A stretch of DNA of 64,000 nt, taken from PALSA-555 sp963821325. GTDB lineage: Bacteria > Actinomycetota > Acidimicrobiia > IMCC26256 > PALSA-555. The stretch lies in NCBI GenBank assembly GCA_963821325.1, contig CAWGDC010000002.1, positions 186,001 to 250,000 on the forward strand. The letters run 5' to 3'. Each line of letters begins with the position of its first letter. Position 1 is the stretch's first letter. A model generated the notes under the pieces. It saw nothing but the letters and a program-made list of their open reading frames with translations, was not told where the DNA came from and did no database searches. Below, one piece after another: positions 53,554 to 62,214 of this stretch. The position numbers and the translations under genes are program-made.

Positions 53554-54867
53554 GTGGCCGATCCCGACACTCCGTTCGCGCCGCACGTGCTCGACCTCGT
53601 CGCCGCGGGCGCGCGTCCGTCCGACGCCGCGGCGCAGGTCCAGCGCCAGACGGTGCAGGCCGTCGAGGTCGCGCCGCGGGTCCACATCATCCAGCCGTCG
53701 CTCGTGAACGTCTACGTGCTCGAGACCGACGACGGGCTCGTCATGGTCGACTGCGGGCTCGCCCGCGACGCCGACGCCGTCTACGGCGCGGTGCGGGACC
53801 GCTTCGACGCGCCGCTGCACACCGTGATCTTCACCCACGGGCATCTCGACCACTGCTTCGGGCTCACCCGGTTCCTCGAGGCCGGGGAGCGGCCCCAGGT
53901 CGTCGCGCACGAGAACGTCCGTCGCCGCTTCGACACCTACCTGCGCACCCCGCGGCTCAACGCGATCGTCAACCAGCGCCAGTGGCAGCTCCCGGGCCTG
54001 CCGTGGTGGCCGGCGAGCGCGGACGACTTCGTCTGGCCCGACGTCACCTACCGCGACGAGCTCGAGCTGCGCATCGGCGGGGAGCTGTTCCGCTGCCGTC
54101 ACGGCATGGGCGAGACCGACGACCACACCTGGGTGTGGATTCCCGGCCGGCGCACGCTCGCGTCCGGTGACTTCTTCTGCCTGACCATGCCCAACTGCGG
54201 GAACCCGAACAAGGTGCAGCGCTACCCCGAGGAATGGGCCGCCGCCGACGAGGCGATGGCCGCCCTCGGCGCCGAGCTGCTGTTGCCGGGGCACGGCGAG
54301 CCGATCCGCGGCGCCGACCGCATCCGCACCGGGTTCCTCGAGCAGGCCGAGTTCCTCCACGCCGTCGTCGACCAGACCCTCGCCGGGCTCAACCAGGGGT
54401 GGCGCCACGACCAGATCGTCCGGTCGATCCACGTGCCCGAGCACCTCGCGGCGCTCGAGCACCTCCAGCCCACCTACGACCGGCCCGAGTTCATCGCCCG
54501 CAACGTCATCCGCCGCTACGGCGGCTGGTTCGACGGGTACGCCGCCGACCTGCTGCCCGCCGCCGGGGAGGAGATCGGCGCCGAGGTGGCCGCCCTCGCC
54601 GGCGGGGTCGACGCGCTGTCCGCCCGGGCGCGCGCCCTCGCCGACACCAACCTGCCGCTGGCCTGCCACCTGGCCGAATGGGCCTACCTCGCGGCGCCCG
54701 ACGACCCCGACGGCGCGCCGTGCGTCGTCGAGGTGTTCACCCGCCGGGCCGACGCCGACCCGTCGCTGATGTCGAAGGGCGTGTACCGGCACCTGGTGCG
54801 TCGAGCCGACGGGACCTACGACCCGGCGGCCGAGCTCGGGCCGAACCCGCCCCGCCCCAGCGGCTGA
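53554..54867 (+). CDS. Metallo-beta-lactamase-fold hydrolase with alkyl-sulfatase-like C-terminus
   Basis: 437 aa. Zinc motif HGHLDH in THGHLDHCFGL, Asp and His further on (FRCRHGMGETDDHT, LLPGHGEPI). The C-terminal helical region with YDRPEFIARNVIRRYGGWFDGYAADLLP resembles the dimerization domain of alkyl sulfatases (SdsA1). May hydrolyse sulfate or other esters. Confidence 0.87.
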   Translation: MADPDTPFAPHVLDLVAAGARPSDAAAQVQRQTVQAVEVAPRVHIIQPSLVNVYVLETDDGLVMVDCGLARDADAVYGAVRDRFDAPLHTVIFTHGHLDHCFGLTRFLEAGERPQVVAHENVRRRFDTYLRTPRLNAIVNQRQWQLPGLPWWPASADDFVWPDVTYRDELELRIGGELFRCRHGMGETDDHTWVWIPGRRTLASGDFFCLTMPNCGNPNKVQRYPEEWAAADEAMAALGAELLLPGHGEPIRGADRIRTGFLEQAEFLHAVVDQTLAGLNQGWRHDQIVRSIHVPEHLAALEHLQPTYDRPEFIARNVIRRYGGWFDGYAADLLPAAGEEIGAEVAALAGGVDALSARARALADTNLPLACHLAEWAYLAAPDDPDGAPCVVEVFTRRADADPSLMSKGVYRHLVRRADGTYDPAAELGPNPPRPSG

Positions 54868-54875
54868 CCGGACCG

Positions 54876-55373
54876 CTACGCCGCGGCGCGCCGGGACAGG
54901 TCGGCGCACTCCTCGCACACCGTGGTGGGGATGACGCCGAGGTTCATCAGCCGGGCGAACACCCAGCAGCCGACGCAGAACCCGACGATCCCCTCCATCG
55001 CCGCGGCGAGCGCCACGACCGCGACGAGCACCACCGCCGGGGTCGTCGCGCCGGCGAAGGCCAGCACCGCGGCCGGGACGGTGAGCGTCGCGCCGATCGC
55101 CTGCGCGAAGCGCTTCGGCGGGCCGGGCGTCCAGCGCGGGGGTCCGAGGCGCGGCGCGATCACCCGTGACGCGACGACGGCGATCGGGTCGATGCGGCTC
55201 GCGGTGCTGACCCGCAGCACGAACCCGGTGGCGAGCACCGCGACGAGCCACCGGTTGGCGGTCGCCGCCGCGGCGATGGCCACCACGAGCACGGTGCACG
55301 CCACCGTCCGGGCGACGAGCTCGTTCACCGGGTTCGGGAACCGCAGCAGCGGGGGCGGCCAACGGGTCGACAC
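54876..55373 (-). CDS. DUF4395 membrane protein
   Basis: 165 aa, GTG start at 55373. Transmembrane helices NELVARTVACTVLVVAIAAAA, WLVAVLATGFVLRVS, AVVLVAVVALAAAMEG, and the Cys motif FCVGCWVF, then VCEECADL near the C-terminus, as in DUF4395 proteins. The frame is open upstream into the prephenate-dehydrogenase gene because of the frameshift there; the true junction is separate genes. Confidence 0.8.
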   Translation of the reverse strand: MSTRWPPPLLRFPNPVNELVARTVACTVLVVAIAAAATANRWLVAVLATGFVLRVSTASRIDPIAVVASRVIAPRLGPPRWTPGPPKRFAQAIGATLTVPAAVLAFAGATTPAVVLVAVVALAAAMEGIVGFCVGCWVFARLMNLGVIPTTVCEECADLSRRAAA

Positions 55374-55375
55374 GG

Positions 55376-56224
55376 TCAGTCCGTCGCGGGGAGCGGGACG
55401 ACCGGGTCGATCGGCGCGTCGGCGCGCAGGTGCGAGGGGTCGGCCGGTGTCGCCGCGGTGTCGCCCAGGTGTCCGCTGCGCCAGGTCGTGGTGGAGGCGG
55501 GTCAGGGCATCGATGAGCTGCTGGCGGGCGGCCTGCGCATAGGGGTTGCTCTGCTGGCAGGTCTCGAACATGTCGTCGGTGTGGAGGTGCTCGATCTCGG
55601 CGATCCGCTCGAGCTGCTCGAACGACGGCAGCGACAGCTGGTCGCGGTGCGGGACGTTCGGCAGGTGGTCGACCTGGAGCGACACGAGCGCGCGGGCGAT
55701 GAAGAATGGCAGGGCCTGCATGTACGCCATGGCCCGGTCGTGGTCGTCGGCGTCGACGTGGAGGATCTCGAGCCCGTAGCGCCGGTGCAGCCAGCCGAGG
55801 AACGCCTGGGCGCGCTCCCCGCGGGTGTACGTGACGACGAGGCGCTGCCCGGAGCGCATCCGTCGCATCGACGGGGGCCCGAAGAGTGGATGGGTGGCGA
55901 GCAGGTTCGGGTGGTCGGGGAGCAGCTCAGGGAGCAGCGCGGTGGCGCGCGGCCTTCGTGGACACGACGTCCATGACGACCGTCCGACCGGGGAGGCGCG
56001 GGCGGAGCGCGTCGAGCGTCGCCGGGAGCGCGGCGGCCGGGACGGCGAGCAGCACGACGTCACACGCCGCGAACGTCGTCGAGCGAGCCGGGGCGCAGCC
56101 GCGTCGTGGTGGGGGGGAGCCGGTCGCGGGCCACGTCGGTGACGACGACCCGGCGGCGGGGACCGGCGAGGGACCGTGCCAGGAACGCACCGAAGTGGCC
56201 GTACCCGACGATGCCGAAGCTGAC
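55376..56224 (-). CDS. Prephenate dehydrogenase-like protein, at least three frameshifts
   Basis: Rossmann start SFGIVGYGHFGAFLARSLAG (start codon unclear near 56224), then in other frames AACDVVLLAVPAAALPATLDAL, VMDVVSTK, then LLPELLPDHPNLLATHPLFGPPS and DHDRAMAYMQALPFFIARALV. Breaks near 56072, 55953 and 55480 each need one base. NADH-dependent TyrA-type or arogenate-type dehydrogenase of tyrosine biosynthesis. The end (LRADAPIDPVVPLPATD) is 2 nt before the DUF4395 GTG. Confidence 0.72.
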
Positions 56225-56274
56225 GGAAGTCCTTGCTGGTTCGGCCGATGCGTTCGACTGTAGCGATCGGCTGG

Positions 56275-57723
56275 TCAGCGCTCCAAGCGGCTTCGACGCG
56301 ACGCCGCGCGTGTCACGCGACGTCGGCCGTGTTCGGGGGGCTGCAGGGCGTACTTCGTGCCCGCGACGACGAACGCGGCGAGCACGACGACCGGCGCGGC
56401 GTAGGTGATCAGCCCGCCGAGCACCGTGTCGACCAACGAGGTGCTCGGATGGGTCGGCAGCTTCAGCGCGGCGAGCATCACGATCGCGTTCGCCCACATG
56501 GCCCAGGCCAGCGGGGTGGGCTCGTGGTCAGTCGAGGACGGGCAACGCCCACAGCGAGTACCAGGGATAGCTGTACTCGGCGCCGACGGTGTACGCCGCG
56601 GTGGTCGCGCCGATCGACGCCTCGATGCGTCGGCCGCGGCTGACGTGCCAGCCGACGACGAGGGTCAGCACGACGAGGCCGGCGAGCGACGCGTAGAAGA
56701 TGCCGTACATCGTCGGCGTGATGTGGAGCGGGTTCGGGACGTTGCGTCCCGCGTCGTGGCCGAGCAGCACGGCGCCCAACGGGTTCCACGGTGACGCCGG
56801 GGTAAGGGTCTTGTCGGAGCCACCCAGGACCCGCGACGCGCCGCCGAGGAACGGGAGGTACAGGAGCACGACGGTCAGCGCCGTGCCCGCGGTCGCGGTC
56901 GCCGCGAGTCGTCGCTTCCCGCGACGCCACGCCCAGAGCACCAGACCGACGAGGGCCAGGAGGCTGGTGAACTTGATGAGCGTCGCCAGGCCGATGAGGA
57001 TCCCCGCGAGCCATCCGCGGTCGCGTCCGGCGAGCATCGCCGCGACCAGGATGGCGAGCCCGATCGCGATGTCGTTGTGGCCGCCGTTCACGATGATCGG
57101 TCCCAGCAGCGGGCACAGGCCGAGCCAGACGAGCGCCGCGACGCTGCGGGTCCGGCGCCAGACCAGCCACAGGACCGCCGCGGCGGCGAGGGCCGCGCTC
57201 GAGCTGGAAGAACAGGCGGTCCAGCAGCACCGAGTTGCCGGCCAGGAACGTGCCCGCCGGCCGCGTAGCCGACGAACACCGGCCCGTACACGGAGCCCCG
57301 GTGCTGCCAGATCGGGCTGATGCGCGGATAGAAGGGATCGGAGCGGAACTCGACGGGCAGGTGGTTGTACGGGCTGTCGCCGTACACGCTGACCATGCGC
57401 CCGTACATCGTGTACGACCACAGGTCGTTCGAGGTCTTGGGGGGCAGCGCGACGGCGACGGCGAACACGACGACGATCGCCGCGACGACAGGCCGCGGCC
57501 CGAGGCGAGGGGATCGTCGCTCCAGGATCGCGAGGGCGGCGCACCCGGCCGTCGCGATGCCCACGACGAGGACCGTGACCGGCGAGTGGCGGTACAGGCC
57601 GACGATTGCCGAGCCGGACGCGGTGGTGACCGCGAGCAGCGCGTAGCGACGCCAGCGGCCGCCGCCCGACGGTGCGGGCTGCGCAGCGTCGGTCGTCGGG
57701 GCCGGCGATGGCAGCACAGTCAT
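56275..57723 (-). CDS. GT-C membrane glycosyltransferase (mannosyltransferase-like), at least three frameshifts
   Basis: N-terminal MTVLPSPAPTTDAAQPAPSG from ATG 57723, helices (ALLAVTTASGSAIVGLYRHS, AIVVVFAVAVALPPKTSNDLW), and KTSNDLWSYTMYGRM...PYNHLP, the catalytic loop region of GT-C enzymes. After 57245 and 57205 it continues in other frames: LCPLLGPIIVNGGHNDIAIGLAI, then TLIKFTSLLALVGLVL, and YSYPWYSLWALPVL; a last break near 56528 leads to HEPTPLAWAMWANAIVMLAAL. Polyprenyl-phosphate-mannose-dependent enzymes have this layout. Confidence 0.72.
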
Positions 57724-57854
57724 GCTCGGCGGGACGATAAACCACAAACGCCGCGCGGCGGGAGCGGCCCCGGTGAACACTCGATGCGCCGGGATGCCCG
57801 GGATGCGCTCGGCCGATCGGTACGCTTGGACCAAGAGCAACAGGACGGTTCGAG

Positions 57855-58010
57855 ATGAACGATCCCTTCGAAAAGGTGGCCAGCGACCTCAACCGTGAGT
57901 TGGCGTGGATCGCGGGTGGTCTCGCGGCGCTCGGGGGCGCCGTCGTGATGGCCGGGTTCGTTACGGTCGACGCCGTCGCGCGACGGTTTCGTCACGACCG
58001 CGCCGGCTGA
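57855..58010 (+). CDS. Small membrane protein (51 aa)
   Basis: ATG at 57855, MNDPFEKVASDLNRELAWIA, one transmembrane helix GGLAALGGAVVMAGFVTV, and a basic end RRFRHDRAG. Divergent from the glycosyltransferase gene with a gap of about 130 nt. It is too short for certainty, but codon use matches neighbours and the helix is well formed. Function unknown. Confidence 0.55.
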   Translation: MNDPFEKVASDLNRELAWIAGGLAALGGAVVMAGFVTVDAVARRFRHDRAG

Positions 58011-58087
58011 GCCCCGCCTGTCCTTACCCTGGCCTCACGGCCCGTGGCGTACCGTGCCGCTGGGTGCGCGCCGACTCGGGTGGTGAC

Positions 58088-58420
58088 GTGAGCGAGCGAG
58101 GAACCAGCACGGGGCCCGGCCAGGACCAGCCGCCGGCGGGGCAGCCGATCGTGCGTGACCCGTGCGGCATCGGTCAGGCCCTGGCCGGCGTCACCGACGA
58201 GCGCTGGCAGACGTTCTTCTCGCAGTGGTGCCAGGCGGCCGAGCTGGGCCCGATCGCGGCGCAGCACGTCCGCGACGTCGCCGCCCAGCTGGCCCGACCC
58301 GCGTCGGCGCCCGACGACGGCGATGACCTGCTCACCACGGCGTGGGCCGCGGTGCGCGACGCGATGGAGCGCCGCGGGGCCGCACCCGACGCGACCCGGC
58401 GACTCGAGGCCACCGCCTGA
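58088..58420 (+). CDS. Hypothetical protein
   Basis: 110 aa from a GTG (VSERGTSTGPGQDQPP). Disordered N-terminus followed by a helical region: CGIGQALAGVTDERWQTFFSQWCQAAELGPIAAQHVRDVAAQLARP and LLTTAWAAVRDAMERRG. Soluble. No recognised family. Confidence 0.55.
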   Translation: MSERGTSTGPGQDQPPAGQPIVRDPCGIGQALAGVTDERWQTFFSQWCQAAELGPIAAQHVRDVAAQLARPASAPDDGDDLLTTAWAAVRDAMERRGAAPDATRRLEATA

Positions 58421-58562
58421 CGCTCGCCACTGGGGCGCGGCCCGGCGCGTCCGGTCCCACGATCGACGATCCCGGCGGCCGCGAGTGCGCCCGCCCGCGT
58501 GCTAGGGATGGCCGACGGACCAGCGCCGACACGGTGTCGGGGCACGGGGAACGGGGGCCACG

Positions 58563-59746
58563 GTGGGGAGAGCGAGCCGACGCAACGGGGCCCGACGCCG
58601 CCGCACGGTGCGCGGCGTCACGGCCGTCGTCCTCGCGGCCACGCTGTCGCTCGCCGCGACGTCGACCGCGACCGGCGCACCCGCGTCGTCGCCCTCCTCG
58701 ACGGTCTGGCTCTGCCGGCCGGGTCTGGCCCACAACCCCTGCTCCGGGAGCCTGGCCGCGACGGTCGTGCATCCCGACGGGACGCGCACGGTCCAGCGCG
58801 CCGCGCCGGCCAGCCATCCGCGCGTGGATTGCTTCTACGTGTACCCCACCGTCAGCGCCCAGCCCACCACGAACGCCGACCTGACCATCGATCCCGAAGA
58901 GACCGCGGTCGCGCAGGCGCAGGCCGCCCGGTTCTCGCAGGTGTGCCAGGTGTACGCGCCGATGTACCGGCAGCTGACCCTCGCCGCCATCGGGGGCGCG
59001 GCGGCGCTGGGCTCCGGTGCCATGATCGCCTACCAGAGCATGCTGTCGGCCTGGCAGGACTACCTGGCCCACGACAACCACGGTCGGGGGATCGTCTTCA
59101 TCGGCCACTCGCAGGGTGCGGCGCTGCTCATCGCGCTGCTGCGCAACGTGATCGACCCGAACCCGGCGCTGCGGCACCTCGTCGTCTCGGCGGTGCTCCT
59201 CGGCGGGAACGTCACCGTGCCGGTCGGCCAGGACGTCGGCGGCGACTTCCAGCACCTGCCCGCATGTCGGCGTGCCACGCAGACCGGCTGCATCATCGCC
59301 TACTCGAGCTTCGACCACACCCCGCCGACGGACAGCCTGTTCGGACGCGTCGGCCAGGGCGTCAGCTCGTTGAGCGGCAGCGGCGCCGCGGCCGCGGCCA
59401 CGCAGGTGCTTTGCACCAACCCGGCCGCGCTGGCCGGCGGCACCGGTCCGCTGCAGCCCTACTTCCCGACCCGGGCGTTTCCCGGGCCGATCGGCCCGCA
59501 GACGAACCTCGGGACCACCCTGCCGACCGCCTTCGTGTCGTACCCGCAGCTCTACACGGCGAGCTGTGAGGACGCGGCGGCGCGTCCTGGCTCCAGATCA
59601 ACGACATCGGCACCACGACCGACCTCCGACGGCGGGTCGCGGACACGATCGGGCCGACCTGGGGGCTGCACCTCGCCGACGTGAACATCGCGATCGGCAA
59701 CCTGGTCAGCGTCGTGGGACGTCAGGCTGCCGCGTACCGGCCCTGA
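58563..59746 (+). CDS. Secreted DUF3089 alpha/beta hydrolase, one frameshift near the C-terminus
   Basis: Signal peptide VRGVTAVVLAATLSLAATSTATGAPA. DCFYVYPTVSAQP is the DUF3089 hallmark; nucleophile GHSQGA in IVFIGHSQGAALLIALL. After YTASCEDA the sensible frame shifts near 59577 (SWLQINDIGTTTDLRRRV...VNIAIGNLVSVVGRQ) and ends at 59746. Ser-hydrolase, cutinase-like. Four or more Cys suggest disulfides. Confidence 0.83.
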
Positions 59747-59769
59747 CACTCGTCCTGCGCGGTCGTTCT

Positions 59770-60429
59770 GTGCGCCCCGTGACGCCGCCCCTGCTCGGGA
59801 TCCTCGTCGCGGCGCTGCTCGCCGGTCCGGCGGCCGGGGCAGCCCGGCCGACCACGACCGCAGCCATCCTGCGCGCCGGGGTCGTCACCGCGCGCGACGT
59901 CCCGTCCACGTGGGTCTCGACGCCGCGCAGCACGGCGGCGGCCCCGTTCCCGAGCGGCGCCGCCTGCCAGACCCTGGCCGCGGCCGAGCGCACCGCCCGC
60001 CGCCACGCGCCCCATGCGTCGTCGCCGCAGTTCAGCGACCCGCAGTCGGGGAACACCACCCAGGCCGACGACAGCGTCTACGCCTTCCCCAGCGCCGCGG
60101 CGGCCCACCGCTACCTCGCGGCGTATCAGGCCGGCAGCGCGAGCGGCTGCTTCCAGCTCGTGCTCACCGACGCGGTCGGCGCGTCGGGGACGGCGACCAT
60201 CGCGCCGCTCACCGCGCAGCTCGTCGGGCTCGGCGACGAGAACGCCGGCTACGAGGGCACCGTGCAAGGCGCGAACGGCGCGGGGCAGGTCGTCGCGCTC
60301 GTCGCCGACATCGTCGCCGTGCGGGTCGGGCGCGCCGTCGCGGTCTTCGAGTTCCTGAGCGCCAACCGCGAGATCACCGCGGGCCCCACGATCGTGAACA
60401 CCGTGGTGCAGCGGCTCGGCGCGCGGTGA
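59770..60429 (+). CDS. Hypothetical secreted protein
   Basis: 219 aa from a GTG (VRPVTPPLLGILVAALLAGP). Signal peptide followed by TARDVPSTWVSTPRSTAAAPFPSG and a beta-rich domain with AFPSAAAAHRYLAAYQAGSASGCFQLVL, LVGLGDENAGYEGTVQ, VVALVADIVAVRVGRAVAVFEF. Looks like a small extracellular sensor-type domain. It follows the DUF3089 gene by about 20 nt. Two Cys. Confidence 0.65.
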   Translation: MRPVTPPLLGILVAALLAGPAAGAARPTTTAAILRAGVVTARDVPSTWVSTPRSTAAAPFPSGAACQTLAAAERTARRHAPHASSPQFSDPQSGNTTQADDSVYAFPSAAAAHRYLAAYQAGSASGCFQLVLTDAVGASGTATIAPLTAQLVGLGDENAGYEGTVQGANGAGQVVALVADIVAVRVGRAVAVFEFLSANREITAGPTIVNTVVQRLGAR

Positions 60430-60435
60430 CGCGCG

Positions 60436-61161
60436 CTAGCCGGTGCTGGCCGGCTGGCAGGCGCTCGTCGCCGCGGCGGGCGACGCGAACCCGTCGTAGG
60501 CCGGCGGGTTCGCCGAGCTCGGCGCCGCGGGGATCGGCGGGCCGGCGGGACCGAACGCGATCGAGACGACCTGATGGTTGCCGAGCTTGTAGTCGGCCGG
60601 GTTGCCGCGCATCGCCCGGCAGTCCACCGACCAGCGCAGCGTCCCCGGCTCGAGGGCGTCCAGGGTGCCGACCGGGCACGTCTCCCCGTTGTGCCACGAC
60701 CGCTTCGTCGGCTCGGCGCTCGGGCCGGTCCAGGCGTCGATCGAGGTGCTCGACAGCTGCCAGCCCCCGTAGGCGAAGAACAGGCCGAGCGTGGCGTGGC
60801 TGCCCGCCTCCGAGGGGTCGTCCGGGTGGACGTGGACGTACCCGTCGCCGTGGGTGTTCAGCCCCACCCGGACGTTCGGGTTCGACGCGGCGGTCTCGAA
60901 CGTCGGCGGGTTCATGAGCCACTCCCCGCAGATGTTCACCCCGAACGCGGTGTACCAGTGGTCGCCCGGCGCACCACTCTTCGGGTCCGGGGCGAGTGGC
61001 GGCTTCTGGCCCGGGGTGCTCGAGGGGCGCAGCAGGGTCGCGCCGATGATGGCGGCGACGATGATGACGACGAGCGTGCCGTAGAACCAGGGCCAGGCGC
61101 GACGGTGCAGCGGTGGCGCGTCCGGCTCCGCTCCCTCGCCGGGAGGGCCCGCTGTGCCCAC
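60436..61161 (-). CDS. Membrane-anchored protein with HTHGDG motif
   Basis: 241 aa. One transmembrane helix (FYGTLVVIIVAAIIGATLL, about 26-44), then an extracellular domain with DHWYTAFGVNICGEWLMNPP and LNTHGDGYVHVHPDDPSEAGSHATLGLF. The His-rich loop (THGDGYVHVHP) is shared by actinobacterial extracytoplasmic proteins of unknown function, and might bind metal. Convergent with the preceding gene. Confidence 0.7.
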   Translation of the reverse strand: MGTAGPPGEGAEPDAPPLHRRAWPWFYGTLVVIIVAAIIGATLLRPSSTPGQKPPLAPDPKSGAPGDHWYTAFGVNICGEWLMNPPTFETAASNPNVRVGLNTHGDGYVHVHPDDPSEAGSHATLGLFFAYGGWQLSSTSIDAWTGPSAEPTKRSWHNGETCPVGTLDALEPGTLRWSVDCRAMRGNPADYKLGNHQVVSIAFGPAGPPIPAAPSSANPPAYDGFASPAAATSACQPASTG

Positions 61162-61234
61162 GTCTCACCTCCGCTGCGTCGCTCGGCCCGCCACTCGGCC
61201 CGGCATTCCACCACGCGCTGCCGCGCCCGCCCGG

Positions 61235-62131
61235 TCAGGGTGCGTCCGGCGCCCCGTCGTCCCGGGCGCCGAGCTCGAGCGCCAGGTCCCGGAACTGGCG
61301 GGCCGCGGGTGACAGCGGCGCCGCCCGCACGATGATCCCGATGGTGCGGCGGAGCGGCGGCACCAGCCGGGCGACCGACGCGCCCTGACGCCGCGCGGCG
61401 CGGGCGACGCCGCGCGGCACCACGGCCACCCCCGCGCCCGCGACGACGAGGGGGATGATGGCCTCGCGCTGCTCGGTCTCCACGGCGATGCGCGGCTCGA
61501 TGCGGGCCGTGGCGAACGCCTCGGTCAGCAGCCGGCGCGTGGAGGTCCCGGCGGGGGTCGTGAGGAGCGGCACGCCGGCGAGGTCCGCCACCGCGATCTC
61601 CTGGCGGGTGTCGCCCGGCCCGAGGATCGCCACCAGCTCCTGGTCGAGCAGCGGGGTCGCGACCACATCGGTGCCGACGACGGGCAGCTCGGCCAGGCCG
61701 ACCTCGGCGCGGCCGTCGCGCACCCGCTCGATCACCGCGTCGGCCCGCTCCGGCTCCGTGACGCGCACGGCCACCCCGGGATGGGCCTGCCGGAACGCCC
61801 CGATGATCGGCGCCAACGGGTCCGCGGCGAGGGTCGGGAGCGACACGAGGTCCAGCCGGCCGGCGTCGAGGCCCGTCACCGCCCGCACCGACGCCCCGAG
61901 CACCGCCACGTCGCGCAGCACGTGCCGTGCCGGGCCCACGAACGCCTCCCCGGCGGCGGTCAGGGCGACCCGTCGCCCCAGCCGGTGGAACAGCGGGACC
62001 CCCAGCTCGGCTTCGAGGCGGGCGACGCCCTGGGAGAGCGACGGCTGGGCCACGTGGAGGGCGGCGGCCGCCCGCGTGAACGACCCCTCGTCGACCACGC
62101 CGACCACGTACTCGAGCTGCCGCAGCTCCAT
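61235..62131 (-). CDS. LysR-family transcriptional regulator
   Basis: 298 aa. N-terminal winged HTH MELRQLEYVVGVVDEGSFTRAAAALHVAQPSLSQGVARLEAELG and C-terminal effector domain (VAILGPGDTRQEIAVADLAGVPLLTT). Divergent from the P-type ATPase, so probably controls it or itself. The intergenic region has two inverted repeats. Confidence 0.94.
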   Translation of the reverse strand: MELRQLEYVVGVVDEGSFTRAAAALHVAQPSLSQGVARLEAELGVPLFHRLGRRVALTAAGEAFVGPARHVLRDVAVLGASVRAVTGLDAGRLDLVSLPTLAADPLAPIIGAFRQAHPGVAVRVTEPERADAVIERVRDGRAEVGLAELPVVGTDVVATPLLDQELVAILGPGDTRQEIAVADLAGVPLLTTPAGTSTRRLLTEAFATARIEPRIAVETEQREAIIPLVVAGAGVAVVPRGVARAARRQGASVARLVPPLRRTIGIIVRAAPLSPAARQFRDLALELGARDDGAPDAP

Positions 62132-62150
62132 AGCCGAAACCTATCCGATA

Positions 62151-62176
62151 GAGAGGTTCTTTCCATTGGACCTCTC
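62151..62176. promoter_or_regulatory. Inverted repeat, candidate LysR operator 1
   Basis: GAGAGGT (62151-62157) and ACCTCTC (62170-62176) are a perfect 7-bp inverted repeat separated by 12 nt, in the gap between the divergent LysR and ATPase genes. A shorter CTATC-C-GATAG palindrome lies just before it (62141-62151). Confidence 0.5.
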
Positions 62177-62197
62177 AGTCGTGGGGCGGTCCAATGG
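62163..62197. promoter_or_regulatory. Inverted repeat, candidate LysR operator 2
   Basis: CCATTGGACC (62163-62172) and GGTCCAATGG (62188-62197) are a perfect 10-bp inverted repeat with a 15-nt spacer, overlapping operator 1 and ending 17 nt before the ATPase start codon. It could be a dimer-binding site or an mRNA hairpin near the ribosome-binding site. Confidence 0.55.
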
Positions 62198-62214
62198 GAC
62201 CGGAGGAGCGTGCG

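Noticed and set aside
54876..56063. A prephenate dehydrogenase-DUF4395 fusion protein
   Set aside because: The open frame joining them exists only because of a base insertion near 55480. In the corrected frame the dehydrogenase stops at 55376, just before the DUF4395 GTG.
56528..56530. TGA in the GT-C glycosyltransferase as a second selenocysteine
   Set aside because: The sequence after the stop makes sense only in a different frame (HEPTPLAWAMWANAIVML), so it is a frameshift; no Cys is expected at this place.
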